This document shows, in pieces, positions 45,685-54,834 of a DNA stretch of 64,000 nt. The first letter of the stretch is position 1. Every line of letters begins with the position of its first letter. The position numbers and the translations under genes were made by a program. The notes below the pieces were generated by a model, which saw only the letters and a program-made list of their open reading frames with translations, did not search any database and was not told where the DNA came from. Source of the DNA: Paracoccaceae bacterium (GTDB lineage: Bacteria > Pseudomonadota > Alphaproteobacteria > Rhodobacterales > Rhodobacteraceae); NCBI GenBank assembly GCA_022448925.1, contig JAKVCP010000007.1, positions 1-64,000 on the forward strand, in the 5' to 3' direction.

Positions 45685-47202
45685 TCATGATCCGAATTGA
45701 TGTTTGAACTCAGCCCCTTCATCGCTTGTATGAAACTGAGCTTCACCGAAACGCACCATGACATTTCCTTGCTCAAGTGGTGTGACTTCACAGATCAATC
45801 TTTGCCCATCCAGACGTTGTACCGGCCCCTGCCAGTACATCTTGCTTGTATTGTTTTGCACGGCTTCGACGATTCGGTCCCAAACCGGTGTCGGACGACA
45901 CAGCGTTGCCAGTGCGTCCAGGGTCGTTTGCATATCTTCGGCCACAAGCGCCGTCTCGGGGTCGTGATCCCACAGCGCGCGATATCGCTCATTCGTCAGT
46001 GCCAGGTTGCCGCCTGGTGAAAACAGCACGATTGCATCAGGCAACGCATCGAGGGCCGATTGACTTAGATCCAGTTGAGCACGGAACCTGCGCGTCTGCA
46101 AAATTTCATTGCTGATATCATCAAACAGAAACGCAACGGCACCTTCCGGGTGTGGGCGGCCTGTTACACGAAACGTCACACCATCAGTCAGGTTCCATGT
46201 TTCAGCATAACCCGTTTCACTTGAGCTTTGTACGATCCTAGAGATCTCTTCGCGCCAATCGCCATAGTTCTTGGGTTCCGGAACCATGTGCAAATCCCGG
46301 AGCCGGTCAAAGAAACTTGCCAGATCCGGTCGCGACGACAGGAACTCCACATTCAAGCCAGTCAAGTCGACCAAGGCCGGGTTGAACAAGACCAGCTGGC
46401 GGTTCCGATTGAATACGGCCAGTCCAGTGCTGAGGTAGGCAAAGGTTCGTGACAGGGACTGAACAAAGCTCAGCCGGGCTGTTTCCGCAGCCACTTCAAC
46501 ACTGACGTCACGCGCGTGGTGGAACGTGGATTGACCGTCGAAAAAGGCACTGAAATCAAACCACAGGCTTTGCCCCTTGTGATCAATAGCATGCCGGTGC
46601 GCCGGAAGGTCAGATTGCAGACTGGCTGACATCAGTTTCTGAAAAACATCCTGTGTCTCAGGCGCCAGGCCAAGATCCCTGTAGGCCTTGTTTTCCCAGA
46701 CGCGTGCGCCAGTCAAATCCGTTTCCCAGACGGGATCAGGGCTTTGGTCGATCATCGACACCAATTTGGCATTTCGACGCATTCCCACCATAAGGGCATG
46801 TTTGGATAACGCCACTTCACCCTGCTCGACAAGCGTGATGCGCAGCACATTCTTCCCCGCCTGTAACGTCAATTTCGCGAGGTCATTGCTGTCCTCAGGC
46901 AACAACTCAAGGGTTTTTTCCGGAGGGTTCTCAGGCCAGTTCGGAAAACGCCAGGCGAAGAGATTGCGCAGGTCATCCCAGGTCTCTATCGGGGTTTGCG
47001 TCATCTCTGCGAGCAATGCAAACGACGGTGACGCGTCGAGAACCCTATCATCTTTGAAGAGAATCTTCAGCGCCGAGTCCGCCTGGCCCGTCACTTTTTT
47101 ACGCTCATGCCGTCCAAGCAGCACGACCAGCAGAAAAACAAGTGCCGCGGCAACAAGCGACCCAAGGAAACTCATCAGAGCACCCAGTGGGTCAATGTCC
47201 AT
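45685..47202 (-). CDS. Membrane-anchored PAS-domain protein without a kinase domain
   Basis: The 505-residue protein has one N-terminal membrane segment (about 9-30) followed by several PAS-like modules: a first near 38-120, a second near 145-235 (MIDQSPDPVWETDLTGARVWENKAY), a third near 250-365 (LSTGLAVFNRNRQLVLFNPAL) and a fourth near 380-490 (LDALPDAIVLFSPGGNLALTNERY). No histidine kinase, GGDEF or response regulator part follows, so its output must be through contact with another protein. It is transcribed after regB in the same direction with a 75-base gap, and before tsaE. Confidence 0.8.
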   Translation of the reverse strand: MDIDPLGALMSFLGSLVAAALVFLLVVLLGRHERKKVTGQADSALKILFKDDRVLDASPSFALLAEMTQTPIETWDDLRNLFAWRFPNWPENPPEKTLELLPEDSNDLAKLTLQAGKNVLRITLVEQGEVALSKHALMVGMRRNAKLVSMIDQSPDPVWETDLTGARVWENKAYRDLGLAPETQDVFQKLMSASLQSDLPAHRHAIDHKGQSLWFDFSAFFDGQSTFHHARDVSVEVAAETARLSFVQSLSRTFAYLSTGLAVFNRNRQLVLFNPALVDLTGLNVEFLSSRPDLASFFDRLRDLHMVPEPKNYGDWREEISRIVQSSSETGYAETWNLTDGVTFRVTGRPHPEGAVAFLFDDISNEILQTRRFRAQLDLSQSALDALPDAIVLFSPGGNLALTNERYRALWDHDPETALVAEDMQTTLDALATLCRPTPVWDRIVEAVQNNTSKMYWQGPVQRLDGQRLICEVTPLEQGNVMVRFGEAQFHTSDEGAEFKHQFGS

Positions 47203-47242
47203 AGTAAAGCCATCCCTCAGTCATCTTCAGTCCGACCCTGCT

Positions 47243-47272
47243 GGCGGACCCTTTAACAAACAGTTAACCGCC
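47243..47272. repeat. Bulged inverted repeat between regB and the PAS gene
   Basis: GGCGG-ACCCT-TTAAC, loop AAACA, then GTTAACCGCC: outer GGCGG/CCGCC and inner TTAAC/GTTAA arms pair, leaving a five-base bulge. It may be a weak terminator or a binding site. Confidence 0.35.
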
Positions 47273-47277
47273 CAGCC

Positions 47278-48705
47278 TCAGACCTCAATGGGGACATTTT
47301 GCGCGGTTTTTGCGGCACTCTCATCCGGCAAAAGCGCCCCGCGCGGCCAGACGACCTCTACCACAGCACCGGCACGTTCTCCGGCGCGAATTTCACTCCG
47401 AGAGGGATTCGATGCATTTGCAAAGTTCAGCCTTGCACCGCTACGCTCAAGCAAGGTTTTTGCGATGAACAACCCCAAACCCATGCCTTCGTATTCTGGC
47501 CGATCTGACCGGTCCCGATCGGTTTTTCTGGTGCGAACAAAAGGATCGCCAATCCTGCCAAGCAACTGTGGTGGGTAGCCGCGACCGTCGTCAACAATCC
47601 GTATCGAAACCTGTTCGTCTGTCCAGTTCGCCTCGACCCAGACCGTCGATGTGGCAAAATCAACAGCGTTCTGGATCAGATTGCGCAAACCGTGGATGAC
47701 ATCGGGGCGCCGCTGAATCTGAAGCGGAGGCTCTGCCGTAAGCTCTTCGAAAGCGTGCTCGATCATAATTGCCTTGCCGCGCCCTTCATGTGGTTCGGCA
47801 GCTTCGCGGATCACCTCGACCAAAGGCGCCTTGCGCATATGCAGGTCATCCTTCCCCGCGCGGCCCATCGACCGCAGGATATCGCGGCACCGGTCCGCCT
47901 GGTCTCGGATCAACCGCGCGTCGTCTTGCAGATCTTCGTTGTCATGCAGTTCTTCGATCAATTCCGAGCTTGTCAGCTTGATTGTCGCCAACGGGGTACC
48001 CAACTCGTGTGCGGCAGCTGCAACCACACCGCCCAGATCGTTCAACTTCTGCGCCCGCGACAGCGCCATCTGGGTGGCGGCAATGGCGTCTTCCATCGAA
48101 TACAGTTCGCGTGTGATCCATCGCGTGTAAAACGAGATAAAGATCAGCGCGATGCCAATTGCCACCCAATTTCCGAAAACAAAAATGTCAGGCATCCTCA
48201 GCACAAACCCCTGCGTCGTTCGCAAAGGGATGTGAAAAAACATCATTGTGGTGATCAAGCCGAATGCTGTGATCCCCAAAAGCAAAGTAAAACGCACGCG
48301 CAAGACAAGCGCCGAGACCGTCACCGGACCCAGAACCAAGATGGCAAATGGGTTGTTCAACCCACCAGTCACAAACAAGAGAAAACACAACTGCAAGAGA
48401 TCGAACATGACCATCATCATGTTTTCGGTCTCGCTCAGGCGCTTGTTTTCAGGAAATGCGACACTGGCGATCAGATTTCCAACCACCGAGATGCCAACCG
48501 CCAGATAGCACAAACCAAGGTCGAGTTGCAGATCAATCATGAACTGAGTTACGACAATGGCGATGAACTGTCCGCCAACAGCGATCCAGCGCAGCATGAT
48601 CATCGTCCGCAATCGGATCCAATTGCCGCGGCGATGTTGATTCATCAATCCGAGTTCACGGTTTGTCATCTGCGCCCTTTCGTCACTTGAAGCCGCATGC
48701 CCCAT
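47278..48705 (-). CDS. regB: Redox-responsive sensor histidine kinase RegB (PrrB/ActS)
   Basis: RegB (475 aa) phosphorylates RegA when the quinone pool and cell become reduced, and so controls photosynthesis, respiration, nitrogen and carbon fixation genes in Rhodobacteraceae. About six membrane helices span residues 30-190, including the quinone-binding GGLNNPFAILV. The H-box is AAAHELGTPLATIKL, the redox-active cysteine is in QADRCRDILRSM, and the ATPase has DDGRGYP and GMGLGLFIAK. ATG 48705 is taken as start; ATG 48669, 12 codons in, also fits. It is divergent from senC-regA, the standard arrangement. Confidence 0.95.
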   Translation of the reverse strand: MGHAASSDERAQMTNRELGLMNQHRRGNWIRLRTMIMLRWIAVGGQFIAIVVTQFMIDLQLDLGLCYLAVGISVVGNLIASVAFPENKRLSETENMMMVMFDLLQLCFLLFVTGGLNNPFAILVLGPVTVSALVLRVRFTLLLGITAFGLITTMMFFHIPLRTTQGFVLRMPDIFVFGNWVAIGIALIFISFYTRWITRELYSMEDAIAATQMALSRAQKLNDLGGVVAAAAHELGTPLATIKLTSSELIEELHDNEDLQDDARLIRDQADRCRDILRSMGRAGKDDLHMRKAPLVEVIREAAEPHEGRGKAIMIEHAFEELTAEPPLQIQRRPDVIHGLRNLIQNAVDFATSTVWVEANWTDEQVSIRIVDDGRGYPPQLLGRIGDPFVRTRKTDRDRSDRPEYEGMGLGLFIAKTLLERSGARLNFANASNPSRSEIRAGERAGAVVEVVWPRGALLPDESAAKTAQNVPIEV

Positions 48706-48752
48706 TGTTAAATGTCGTCTCGCCCGGATCAACTCAAACAGAAAGTCATGCA

Positions 48753-49373
48753 ATGGACCGTATCGCAGCTGTCGCCGCCGCAGTCTCTGTCGCCGCCTTG
48801 GTCGGAGGCGTCTGGTACGTGTCTGCACCCTCTGGCACCGCAGACCCGTTTGCACAGTGCCGCACCTCAGCCATTGCGGGCGGGGCCGCCAGCATCGGCG
48901 GACCTTTCGAGTTGATCAATGCACAGGGCCAGACGGTCACTGACACGGATGTGATCACCGGGCCCTCGCTGCTGTATTTTGGTTACACCTTTTGCCCGGA
49001 CGTCTGCCCGATGGACACTGTCCGCAATGCCGAAACCGTGGACTTGCTGTCTGAAATGGGCCACGAAGTGACGCCGGTTTTCATCTCGGTTGATCCCAAG
49101 CGTGACACGCCCGAAGCGGTCGGGGATTTTGCCTTCAACCTTCATGAAAAAATGGTCGGCCTGACCGGGTCCGAGCAGCAGGTGCGCGCAGCTAGCCAAG
49201 CATATCGCACTTATTTCAAGGTCCAAAACGGGGATCCTGACTATTACCTCGTTGATCACTCGACCTTTTCCTATCTGGTTTTCCCCGAGACCGGTTTTGC
49301 GGAATTTTTCCGCCGAGATCTCTCTGCTGAGCAATTGGCCGACAGGGTAGCCTGTTTTGTCAAAGCCATATGA
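48753..49373 (+). CDS. senC: SCO1/SenC family copper protein
   Basis: SenC (206 aa) is a membrane-anchored thioredoxin-fold copper chaperone for the CuA site of cytochrome c oxidase, and is also called PrrC when linked to RegA/PrrA signalling. It has an N-terminal membrane anchor (MDRIAAVAAAVSVAALVGGVWYV), the copper-binding pair in YTFCPDVCPMD and the distant histidine in VDHSTFSYLV. Start ATG 48753 gives the anchor directly. It is the first gene of senC-regA and diverges from regB, with start codons 47 bases apart. Confidence 0.94.
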   Translation: MDRIAAVAAAVSVAALVGGVWYVSAPSGTADPFAQCRTSAIAGGAASIGGPFELINAQGQTVTDTDVITGPSLLYFGYTFCPDVCPMDTVRNAETVDLLSEMGHEVTPVFISVDPKRDTPEAVGDFAFNLHEKMVGLTGSEQQVRAASQAYRTYFKVQNGDPDYYLVDHSTFSYLVFPETGFAEFFRRDLSAEQLADRVACFVKAI

Positions 49374-49452
49374 TAGACATTTGACAGTTTGACGCTACTT
49401 TCCCCCCCGTCTAAGAAAGACGGGGCAGAATGACATGGCGGGAGGACAGCGC

Positions 49453-50007
49453 GTGGCTGAGCGGACGGTTGAAGAACTCGGTGACGACAAGTCGCTGCTT
49501 CTTGTAGACGATGACGAACCGTTTCTGAAGCGTTTGGCCAAAGCGATGGAAAAACGGGGGTTTGAGGTTGAAACCGCTGCGTCGGTTGCGGCCGGCAGAG
49601 CCATCGGTACAGCACGCCCGCCCGCCTATGCAGTGGTCGACCTACGGCTCGAAGACGGCAATGGTCTGGACGTTGTGGAAATCCTGCGTGAAAAGCGTCC
49701 GGATTGTCGCGTCGTCGTGCTGACGGGATACGGTGCGATCGCGACCGCAGTGGCGGCGGTCAAGATTGGCGCAACAGATTACCTGTCAAAACCCGCGGAC
49801 GCGACCGATATCACCAATGCGCTGCTCGCCAAGGCTGATGACCTGCCGCCTCCACCAGAAAACCCAATGAGCGCAGACCGAGTGCGTTGGGAACATATTC
49901 AGCGGGTGTATGAACTGTGTGACCGCAATGTCTCAGAGACCGCGCGTCGCCTGAACATGCACCGCCGCACCCTGCAACGGATCCTGGCCAAACGCAGCCC
50001 GCGCTAA
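49453..50007 (+). CDS. regA: Photosynthesis/redox response regulator RegA (PrrA/ActR)
   Basis: RegA (184 aa) is the DNA-binding partner of RegB. The receiver domain shows SLLLVDDDEPF and the phosphorylated aspartate in VVDLRLEDG, with the conserved Lys in YLSKPAD. A proline-rich linker (PPPPENPMSADRVRWEHIQ) joins it to a Fis-type helix-turn-helix, NVSETARRLNMHRRTLQRILAK, which is nearly invariant in the family. GTG 49453 is preferred because GGGAGGA lies seven bases upstream and gives the usual 184 residues; ATG 49435 would lie before that site. Confidence 0.96.
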   Translation: MAERTVEELGDDKSLLLVDDDEPFLKRLAKAMEKRGFEVETAASVAAGRAIGTARPPAYAVVDLRLEDGNGLDVVEILREKRPDCRVVVLTGYGAIATAVAAVKIGATDYLSKPADATDITNALLAKADDLPPPPENPMSADRVRWEHIQRVYELCDRNVSETARRLNMHRRTLQRILAKRSPR

Positions 50008-50058
50008 GTCAGGCAGGATCTGCTCGGCACGCTGAAAGGGCAGGGTTCAAGGCCGTTC

Positions 50059-50079
50059 TCGGCCCCCAAAGCGGGCCGA
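50059..50079. terminator. Hairpin between converging regA and HD-hydrolase genes
   Basis: TCGGCCC (50059-50065) and GGGCCGA (50073-50079) pair exactly around a seven-base loop. There is no T-tract, so terminator function is only probable from position. Confidence 0.4.
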
Positions 50080-50151
50080 ATGATGCCAGTGGGCCATTGC
50101 GCCGCCTTGAACCGAAACGCCCCCCCCGGGACACACGACAGGCCATTATGG

Positions 50152-50775
50152 TCACAAACGCGCCAATAGTGCCGTGTGGCGGGCTGTGAAATCGCGCCGC
50201 ACCTCAAGGGGGGGACGCAGATGCAGCTGCAAACCGGAAATGAGACCCGGATCTGGCCGACCAAAGATCTTGTCCGCCTCTTCGGTCGTGAAACCTGCCA
50301 GACGCGTTGCCTCCATCCAGGCGCTGATCCTGTCTGCTTTCTTGATCTGTCGCTTCACGGTCAAAGGGATGGCGGCTGGCAACCCAAAACGAATGTGGAT
50401 GGCCGCTGACAGACGCGCATCGAGAGCCTCGTAACCCGGCCCAACAGCCGCCTTGACCGGCGAGATCATGTCACCAATCACATATTCGGGCGCGTCATGC
50501 AGCAGTGCGGCGAGTTTCCATTTCACAGGGGCGTCCGGACAGATACGGCCGTGAATTTCTTCAACCAAAAGCGAGTGCTCGGCCACGGAATAGGCAAAAT
50601 CACCCTGTGTTTGACCGTTCCAGCGCGCGACAAATGCCAGCCCATGGGCTATGTCGTCGATCTCGATGTCGACAGGCGTTGGATCCAGCAGATCCAGCCT
50701 GCGTCCAGAAAGCATGCGTTGCCAAGCGCGCGCAGGTTTTGCCAAGGTGTGCTCCCATAGTGCTTGGGGTTTCAT
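50152..50775 (-). CDS. HD-domain hydrolase, YfbR-like 5'-nucleotidase family
   Basis: The 207-residue protein has the HD metal site: SVAEHSLLV (first His), [21 protein letters not shown] (His-Asp and following block), and a later Asp in [14 protein letters not shown]. This pattern is that of YfbR-like dNMP 5'-nucleotidases, which dephosphorylate deoxynucleoside monophosphates. The opening [25 protein letters not shown] is conserved in alphaproteobacterial members. ATG 50775 (MKPQALWEH) is the chosen start; the frame upstream is open but not protein-like. Confidence 0.85.
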   Translation of the reverse strand: MKPQALWEHTLAKPARAWQRMLSGRRLDLLDPTPVDIEIDDIAHGLAFVARWNGQTQGDFAYSVAEHSLLVEEIHGRICPDAPVKWKLAALLHDAPEYVIGDMISPVKAAVGPGYEALDARLSAAIHIRFGLPAAIPLTVKRQIKKADRISAWMEATRLAGFTTEEADKIFGRPDPGLISGLQLHLRPPLEVRRDFTARHTALLARL

Positions 50776-51134
50776 TTTTGCGTCGGGTGGCAGGCACGTC
50801 TGTGCCGATAAGACGAGCGGCCTGTGTACCATTCACATTTGGACCATTCGACACGGCGTATGCGTCCGACATGGCTGTGGGCATAGACCAAGTCCCGCCC
50901 AGACGAAAGCCACAGCGTGCTATGACGGCTGAGGCTGATCAGCAGAATGCTGTCACACCGTCATCCACAACACAAAAAGGCATTTCACAGCGCCGAGAAC
51001 CACGCATCGCAACGGCCCGTGCCTCTTTGGAATTGGCCTTGTCGACACGTGGCTTACTGACTTGCGCATTGAATGCGACCAGACGGAGTGCTAGGTGCCC
51101 TTTCAACACTATTGCCCAGTCCGGAGAGCGGAAG
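50776..51134. other. 359-base region between the HD hydrolase and ahcY
   Basis: The ahcY frame stays open through this stretch, but nothing in it resembles the family. I searched it by eye for SAM and SAH riboswitch cores and found none. It should hold the divergent promoters of the two genes. Confidence 0.45.
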
Positions 51135-52517
51135 ATGACGTTGGATTACACTGTCAAAGATATTTCACTGGCGGAGTTCGGCCGCAAAGAGCTGGACATT
51201 GCTGAAACTGAAATGCCGGGCCTGATGGCGTTGCGCGCCGAGTACGGCGAAAGCAAGCCACTCAAGGGCGCACGGATCACCGGGTCGCTTCACATGACCA
51301 TCCAGACCGGCGTTCTGATCGAAACGCTGGTCGCATTGGGCGCCGAGGTCCGCTGGGCGTCGTGCAACATCTTTTCCACTCAGGACCACGCTGCTGCTGC
51401 AATTGCCAAGGCCGGCGTTCCGGTTTTCGCCATCAAGGGCCAAAGCTTGGAAGAGCATTGGGATTACCTCGACAAGAGTTTCATGTTTGACGACGGAGCG
51501 AACCTGATCCTCGACGATGGCGGGGATGCCACGCTCTACGTTCTGCTGGGCGCTCGGATCGAAGCAGGCGAAGAATTCGGCGTTCCGGGATCCGAAGAAG
51601 AAGAAGTCATTCAAGCTCAGATCAAGAAACGCATGGCGGCAAGCCCGGGGTGGTTCACCAAAACCCGCGATGCCATTCTGGGTGTTTCGGAAGAAACAAC
51701 AACCGGTGTGCACCGCCTGTACGAACTGCAACGCAACGGCCAGCTGCCCTTCCCAGCGATCAACGTCAATGACTCGGTCACGAAATCGAAGTTCGACAAC
51801 AAATACGGCTGCAAGGAATCGCTGGTTGACGGCATCCGCCGCGCCACTGACACGATGATGGCCGGCAAGGTGGCTGTTGTGTGCGGCTATGGCGACGTTG
51901 GCAAAGGGTCAGCTGCGTCCCTGCGCGGCGCCGGTGCCCGTGTCAAGGTGACAGAGGCCGATCCGATCTGCGCGTTGCAAGCGGCGATGGACGGCTTTGA
52001 AGTGGTCCTGCTAGAGGAGTCCCTGGACGCCGATATCTTTATCACGACCACCGGAAACAAGGATGTCATTCGCATCGAGCACATGCGCGAGATGAAAGAT
52101 ATGGCAATTGTCGGAAACATTGGCCATTTCGACAACGAGATCCAGGTCGCAAACCTGAAGAACCACAAGTGGACCAACATCAAAGATCAGGTGGACATGA
52201 TCGAGATGCCCTCGGGCAACCGCATGATCCTGCTGTCAGAAGGTCGCCTTTTGAATCTGGGCAACGCCACCGGCCACCCCTCTTTCGTGATGTCAGCCAG
52301 CTTTACGAACCAAACGCTGGCGCAGATAGAACTTTGGACCAAGGGCGACGCTTACAAAAACGAGGTCTATGTCCTGCCAAAGCATTTGGACGAGAAAGTC
52401 GCGGCCCTGCACCTGGCCAAGGTCGGCGCCAAGCTGACCAAGCTGGACGCTGATCAGGCGGCTTACATTGGCGTCAGTCCCGAAGGCCCGTTCAAACCGG
52501 AACACTACCGGTATTGA
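51135..52517 (+). CDS. ahcY: S-adenosylhomocysteine hydrolase
   Basis: AhcY (460 aa) splits S-adenosylhomocysteine into homocysteine and adenosine, removing the inhibitor of methyltransferases. The sequence has [18 protein letters not shown] near 55, [16 protein letters not shown] near 77, the NAD site [15 protein letters not shown] near 250, [10 protein letters not shown], and the ending PFKPEHYRY, all typical of the family. The bacterial insertion of about 40 residues near 150 ([11 protein letters not shown]) is present. Start ATG 51135 follows GGAGAG and gives the standard length; it stands alone. Confidence 0.98.
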   Translation: MTLDYTVKDISLAEFGRKELDIAETEMPGLMALRAEYGESKPLKGARITGSLHMTIQTGVLIETLVALGAEVRWASCNIFSTQDHAAAAIAKAGVPVFAIKGQSLEEHWDYLDKSFMFDDGANLILDDGGDATLYVLLGARIEAGEEFGVPGSEEEEVIQAQIKKRMAASPGWFTKTRDAILGVSEETTTGVHRLYELQRNGQLPFPAINVNDSVTKSKFDNKYGCKESLVDGIRRATDTMMAGKVAVVCGYGDVGKGSAASLRGAGARVKVTEADPICALQAAMDGFEVVLLEESLDADIFITTTGNKDVIRIEHMREMKDMAIVGNIGHFDNEIQVANLKNHKWTNIKDQVDMIEMPSGNRMILLSEGRLLNLGNATGHPSFVMSASFTNQTLAQIELWTKGDAYKNEVYVLPKHLDEKVAALHLAKVGAKLTKLDADQAAYIGVSPEGPFKPEHYRY

Positions 52518-52527
52518 CCCAAGGAGG

Positions 52528-52567
52528 CGCGCATCCCACCCGGCACGACCGTGCGTGGGACTGCGCG
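52528..52567. terminator. Long hairpin between converging ahcY and the ClpP-like gene
   Basis: CGCGCA-TCCCAC (52528-52539) pairs with GTGGGA and TGCGCG (52555-52567, one bulged C), and GCAC/GTGC pairs inside. It ends two bases before the last base of the reverse stop codon, so it can serve both genes as a terminator. Confidence 0.65.
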
Positions 52568-52568
52568 T

Positions 52569-54131
52569 TTACAGGCCACCAAACTCCAATGCCTCATTCA
52601 GGCCCGCTGCATCGATATAGATGAATGTGTTGCCCGTTCGGTCGTTTTTCCAAAATTCGGTTGGGCACCATTGGCTTTGATCCTTGGTGAAGCGGAGACA
52701 GGCCGTATCGGCTCCGGCCTCGTTTCCGTCGTCACCTTCGTCAGGCATACCGTCCCCCCAGAACTGTGCACGCGATCCGTTAAGTCGGAAGTCATCAGCC
52801 TCAAATCCCCAAGACTGCCCCAGCTTGGACTGGACTTCGGCAACCGTTGTGCTGCCTGAGGGCCACGTGTAGGTCAGGGTGGTGACAGAAGAAAGGTCCT
52901 CACGCGGGGCCTCTACCACCGTTTCTGTGCAAGGTTCGTAGTCTGCCAGCCTGGCGCCTGAAATAACCCCGCAAAAGCCAGTTGATCGCCTGGTCACTGG
53001 TGCAGACACCTTGGCGACATTGAGTATTTCCCAGTCAAAGTCATCTGTGCGGGCCAGCCGAGACAATGGAGTGTCACGTGTCACGAACGACGGTCCATAT
53101 GGATCGAAACGCAATCTGAGGGCATCGTCGGTCCCACCGAAGGTCACGCCCATATAGCCGCCTGCCGATGTGGGATGTCTATCAGTCGCCTGGTCGGGCG
53201 GTTCATTCAAATACAGATCGCAGATGACATCGGCATTACGGTCCACCCGCAATTTCATTGTACCGTTGTAGCCTCCGAATGCTGCGTCTGACACTTCCAA
53301 TTCAGGCCCGTCCCAGTGGGGGGCGTATATGTCGGTCACCTCGCGGCGCAACTGATCTTCGACCAATGGTCGCAGGTTGTTGCAGGCATTCCAGAGTCCC
53401 AGTCGGGTCAAAGTGTCTGGATAGCGAGAGGGCGCCACTCGGATCTTCCAGTCAATGGCCTGCCCCGCCGTCAGGACATAGGTCATCTTTGTGGGGGGTG
53501 TGTCGACCATTGCGACCACCAGACTGCGTGGAAAATCGATCTTGTCCTGTATGTTGATCAGACGCGAGATGGATTTGATTGCTGTTGCATAAGCTTGGTT
53601 GATCACATCCGACGAGTAAACGCCGTCTGGAACCACAAGGGTTGGTGCATGAAACCCCAGCTTGCCAAGCGGATGCAGAACGCGCCCACCCAAATTGTCG
53701 TCGACCGTACCGCCATTGCCGGTCGTCCCCCCCATAAACAAAACCGCACAGGCACTTTCACATCGCGCATCGCTGGCAACGGCAGTGGCAAATCGTCCCC
53801 AGGTCTCATCAAGAATGCGCACAACCTCGGCATAGGATCCGCCTGGGCTGTTCAGACACACCCTTGGCACATTGGGAAGATCCCAGGGGTCAACATTTTG
53901 CACTCTGGGCAAGCGGTTCCCGCGCGCGTTTGGAAGTTGTCGCCAGTTTGCGTATTCGTCCAGGGCCTCAACCAGTTTTGTCTGGTCGCCGTTTTCAATG
54001 GTGCCCTCAAGATGCAGGAAACATCCCATCACTGGATCATGTTTCAATGTAATCTCGGCGGCATGCGCCATGCCGCTGGCAAAAAACAGGACGACCGCAA
54101 TGGCGCGTGCGCGACAGAAAATAGACAACAT
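52569..54131 (-). CDS. Secreted ClpP-like serine-protease-fold protein of unknown role
   Basis: The 520-residue protein has a signal peptide (residues 1-24, ending MAHA-A). Residues about 85-200 carry the crotonase/ClpP-like pattern: CLNSPGGSYAEVVRI (oxyanion loop, Gly97-Gly98), RCESACAVLFMGG with candidate nucleophile Ser126 between two cysteines, and GFHAP with candidate His161. Similar periplasmic proteins are usually annotated as hypothetical. The C-terminal half, about 290-520, is beta-rich with several cysteines and has no domain I can name. Start ATG 54131 is chosen for the signal peptide; its ribosome site is poorly placed. Confidence 0.72.
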   Translation of the reverse strand: MLSIFCRARAIAVVLFFASGMAHAAEITLKHDPVMGCFLHLEGTIENGDQTKLVEALDEYANWRQLPNARGNRLPRVQNVDPWDLPNVPRVCLNSPGGSYAEVVRILDETWGRFATAVASDARCESACAVLFMGGTTGNGGTVDDNLGGRVLHPLGKLGFHAPTLVVPDGVYSSDVINQAYATAIKSISRLINIQDKIDFPRSLVVAMVDTPPTKMTYVLTAGQAIDWKIRVAPSRYPDTLTRLGLWNACNNLRPLVEDQLRREVTDIYAPHWDGPELEVSDAAFGGYNGTMKLRVDRNADVICDLYLNEPPDQATDRHPTSAGGYMGVTFGGTDDALRLRFDPYGPSFVTRDTPLSRLARTDDFDWEILNVAKVSAPVTRRSTGFCGVISGARLADYEPCTETVVEAPREDLSSVTTLTYTWPSGSTTVAEVQSKLGQSWGFEADDFRLNGSRAQFWGDGMPDEGDDGNEAGADTACLRFTKDQSQWCPTEFWKNDRTGNTFIYIDAAGLNEALEFGGL

Positions 54132-54234
54132 CCCTTCCACTACGATCCCGACAGGACAAAGCTTACTGACCGCTCTTGCGCTGTCGACGCAACCCAAGGC
54201 CGTACTGACCTGACAAAACAGCGCGCGAAGCGAT

Positions 54235-54834
54235 CTAGGCCGTCAATGCGGTCACACGGCCCTCGCAGATCACAGCCGGATCATAGGCTTTGCGGTCAAA
54301 GACCTCGCGCACCATCGGTGCAAAATGGTCAAGCGGCAGCATGTCATAATCGGGATCAAAGGCGCTTTGATCCCAGCGTTCACAGAACGCGGCGCAGCTG
54401 TCGAAACAGGGGTGATCTCGAAATTGATCCCGCGCATTTCGATCCCAGTTGTAATGGTGGGCATAATAAAACATCTGAAAAATGCCATGATGCTCAACCA
54501 CCCAGGCCACGTCCCAACGCACGAAGGGCCGCAGCACCTCGGCTGACAACCGATCATGGTTTTGGGGCGCCAATCCGTCGCCAATGTCGTGCAGCAACGC
54601 GCCTACAATCCAATCGATGTCTGCCCCGTCTCGCATGGCCCGCGTTGCGGCCTGCAATCCGTGCTCAAGACGAGAAAGCTTGTAACCTTCCAACGTGACC
54701 TCTCCGGCGCGCTTCATTTCATCAAGAACACGATCGGCTGTCATCGCCAGAAACGGCCTTTCCAACTGCTCCAACAGCGCATAGTCGTCCTTGGTGCCAT
54801 CTTTCATCTGCGTGAAGCTGACGGTTCTGCTCAT
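54235..54834 (-). CDS. HD-domain protein resembling PhnZ/MIOX-type diiron oxygenases
   Basis: The 199-residue protein has metal-ligand blocks LSRLEHGLQAAT (His58), ALLHDIGDGLAPQNHDR (His82, Asp83, His93), and VVEHHGIFQM (His115/116), with a later Asp in the FDPDYDMLPL segment. The LEHGLQAA-LLHDIG pair recalls PhnZ and TmpB, which oxidatively cleave hydroxyphosphonates, and myo-inositol oxygenase, rather than ordinary HD phosphohydrolases. Function is uncertain: no phosphonate genes are close. Start MSRTVSFTQM at 54834 is preferred over an open frame 38 codons longer. Confidence 0.7.
   Translation of the reverse strand: MSRTVSFTQMKDGTKDDYALLEQLERPFLAMTADRVLDEMKRAGEVTLEGYKLSRLEHGLQAATRAMRDGADIDWIVGALLHDIGDGLAPQNHDRLSAEVLRPFVRWDVAWVVEHHGIFQMFYYAHHYNWDRNARDQFRDHPCFDSCAAFCERWDQSAFDPDYDMLPLDHFAPMVREVFDRKAYDPAVICEGRVTALTA

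Noticed and set aside
44373-45707. A 444-codon rightward frame over amgK and tsaE
   Set aside because: Antisense to two recognised genes; no domain.
50505-51134. A 210-codon upstream extension of ahcY
   Set aside because: The added residues do not resemble the AhcY family, and a ribosome site precedes ATG 51135. The first half is antisense to the HD hydrolase.
50833-51134. SAM or SAH riboswitch before ahcY
   Set aside because: I looked for the conserved cores of the SAM-II, SAM/SAH and SAH classes and saw none; a covariance-model search would settle it.
53316-54698. A 460-codon rightward frame over the ClpP-like and HD genes
   Set aside because: It spans two reverse genes with clear signal peptide and metal motifs and has a composition rich in Arg, His and Cys typical of shadow frames.
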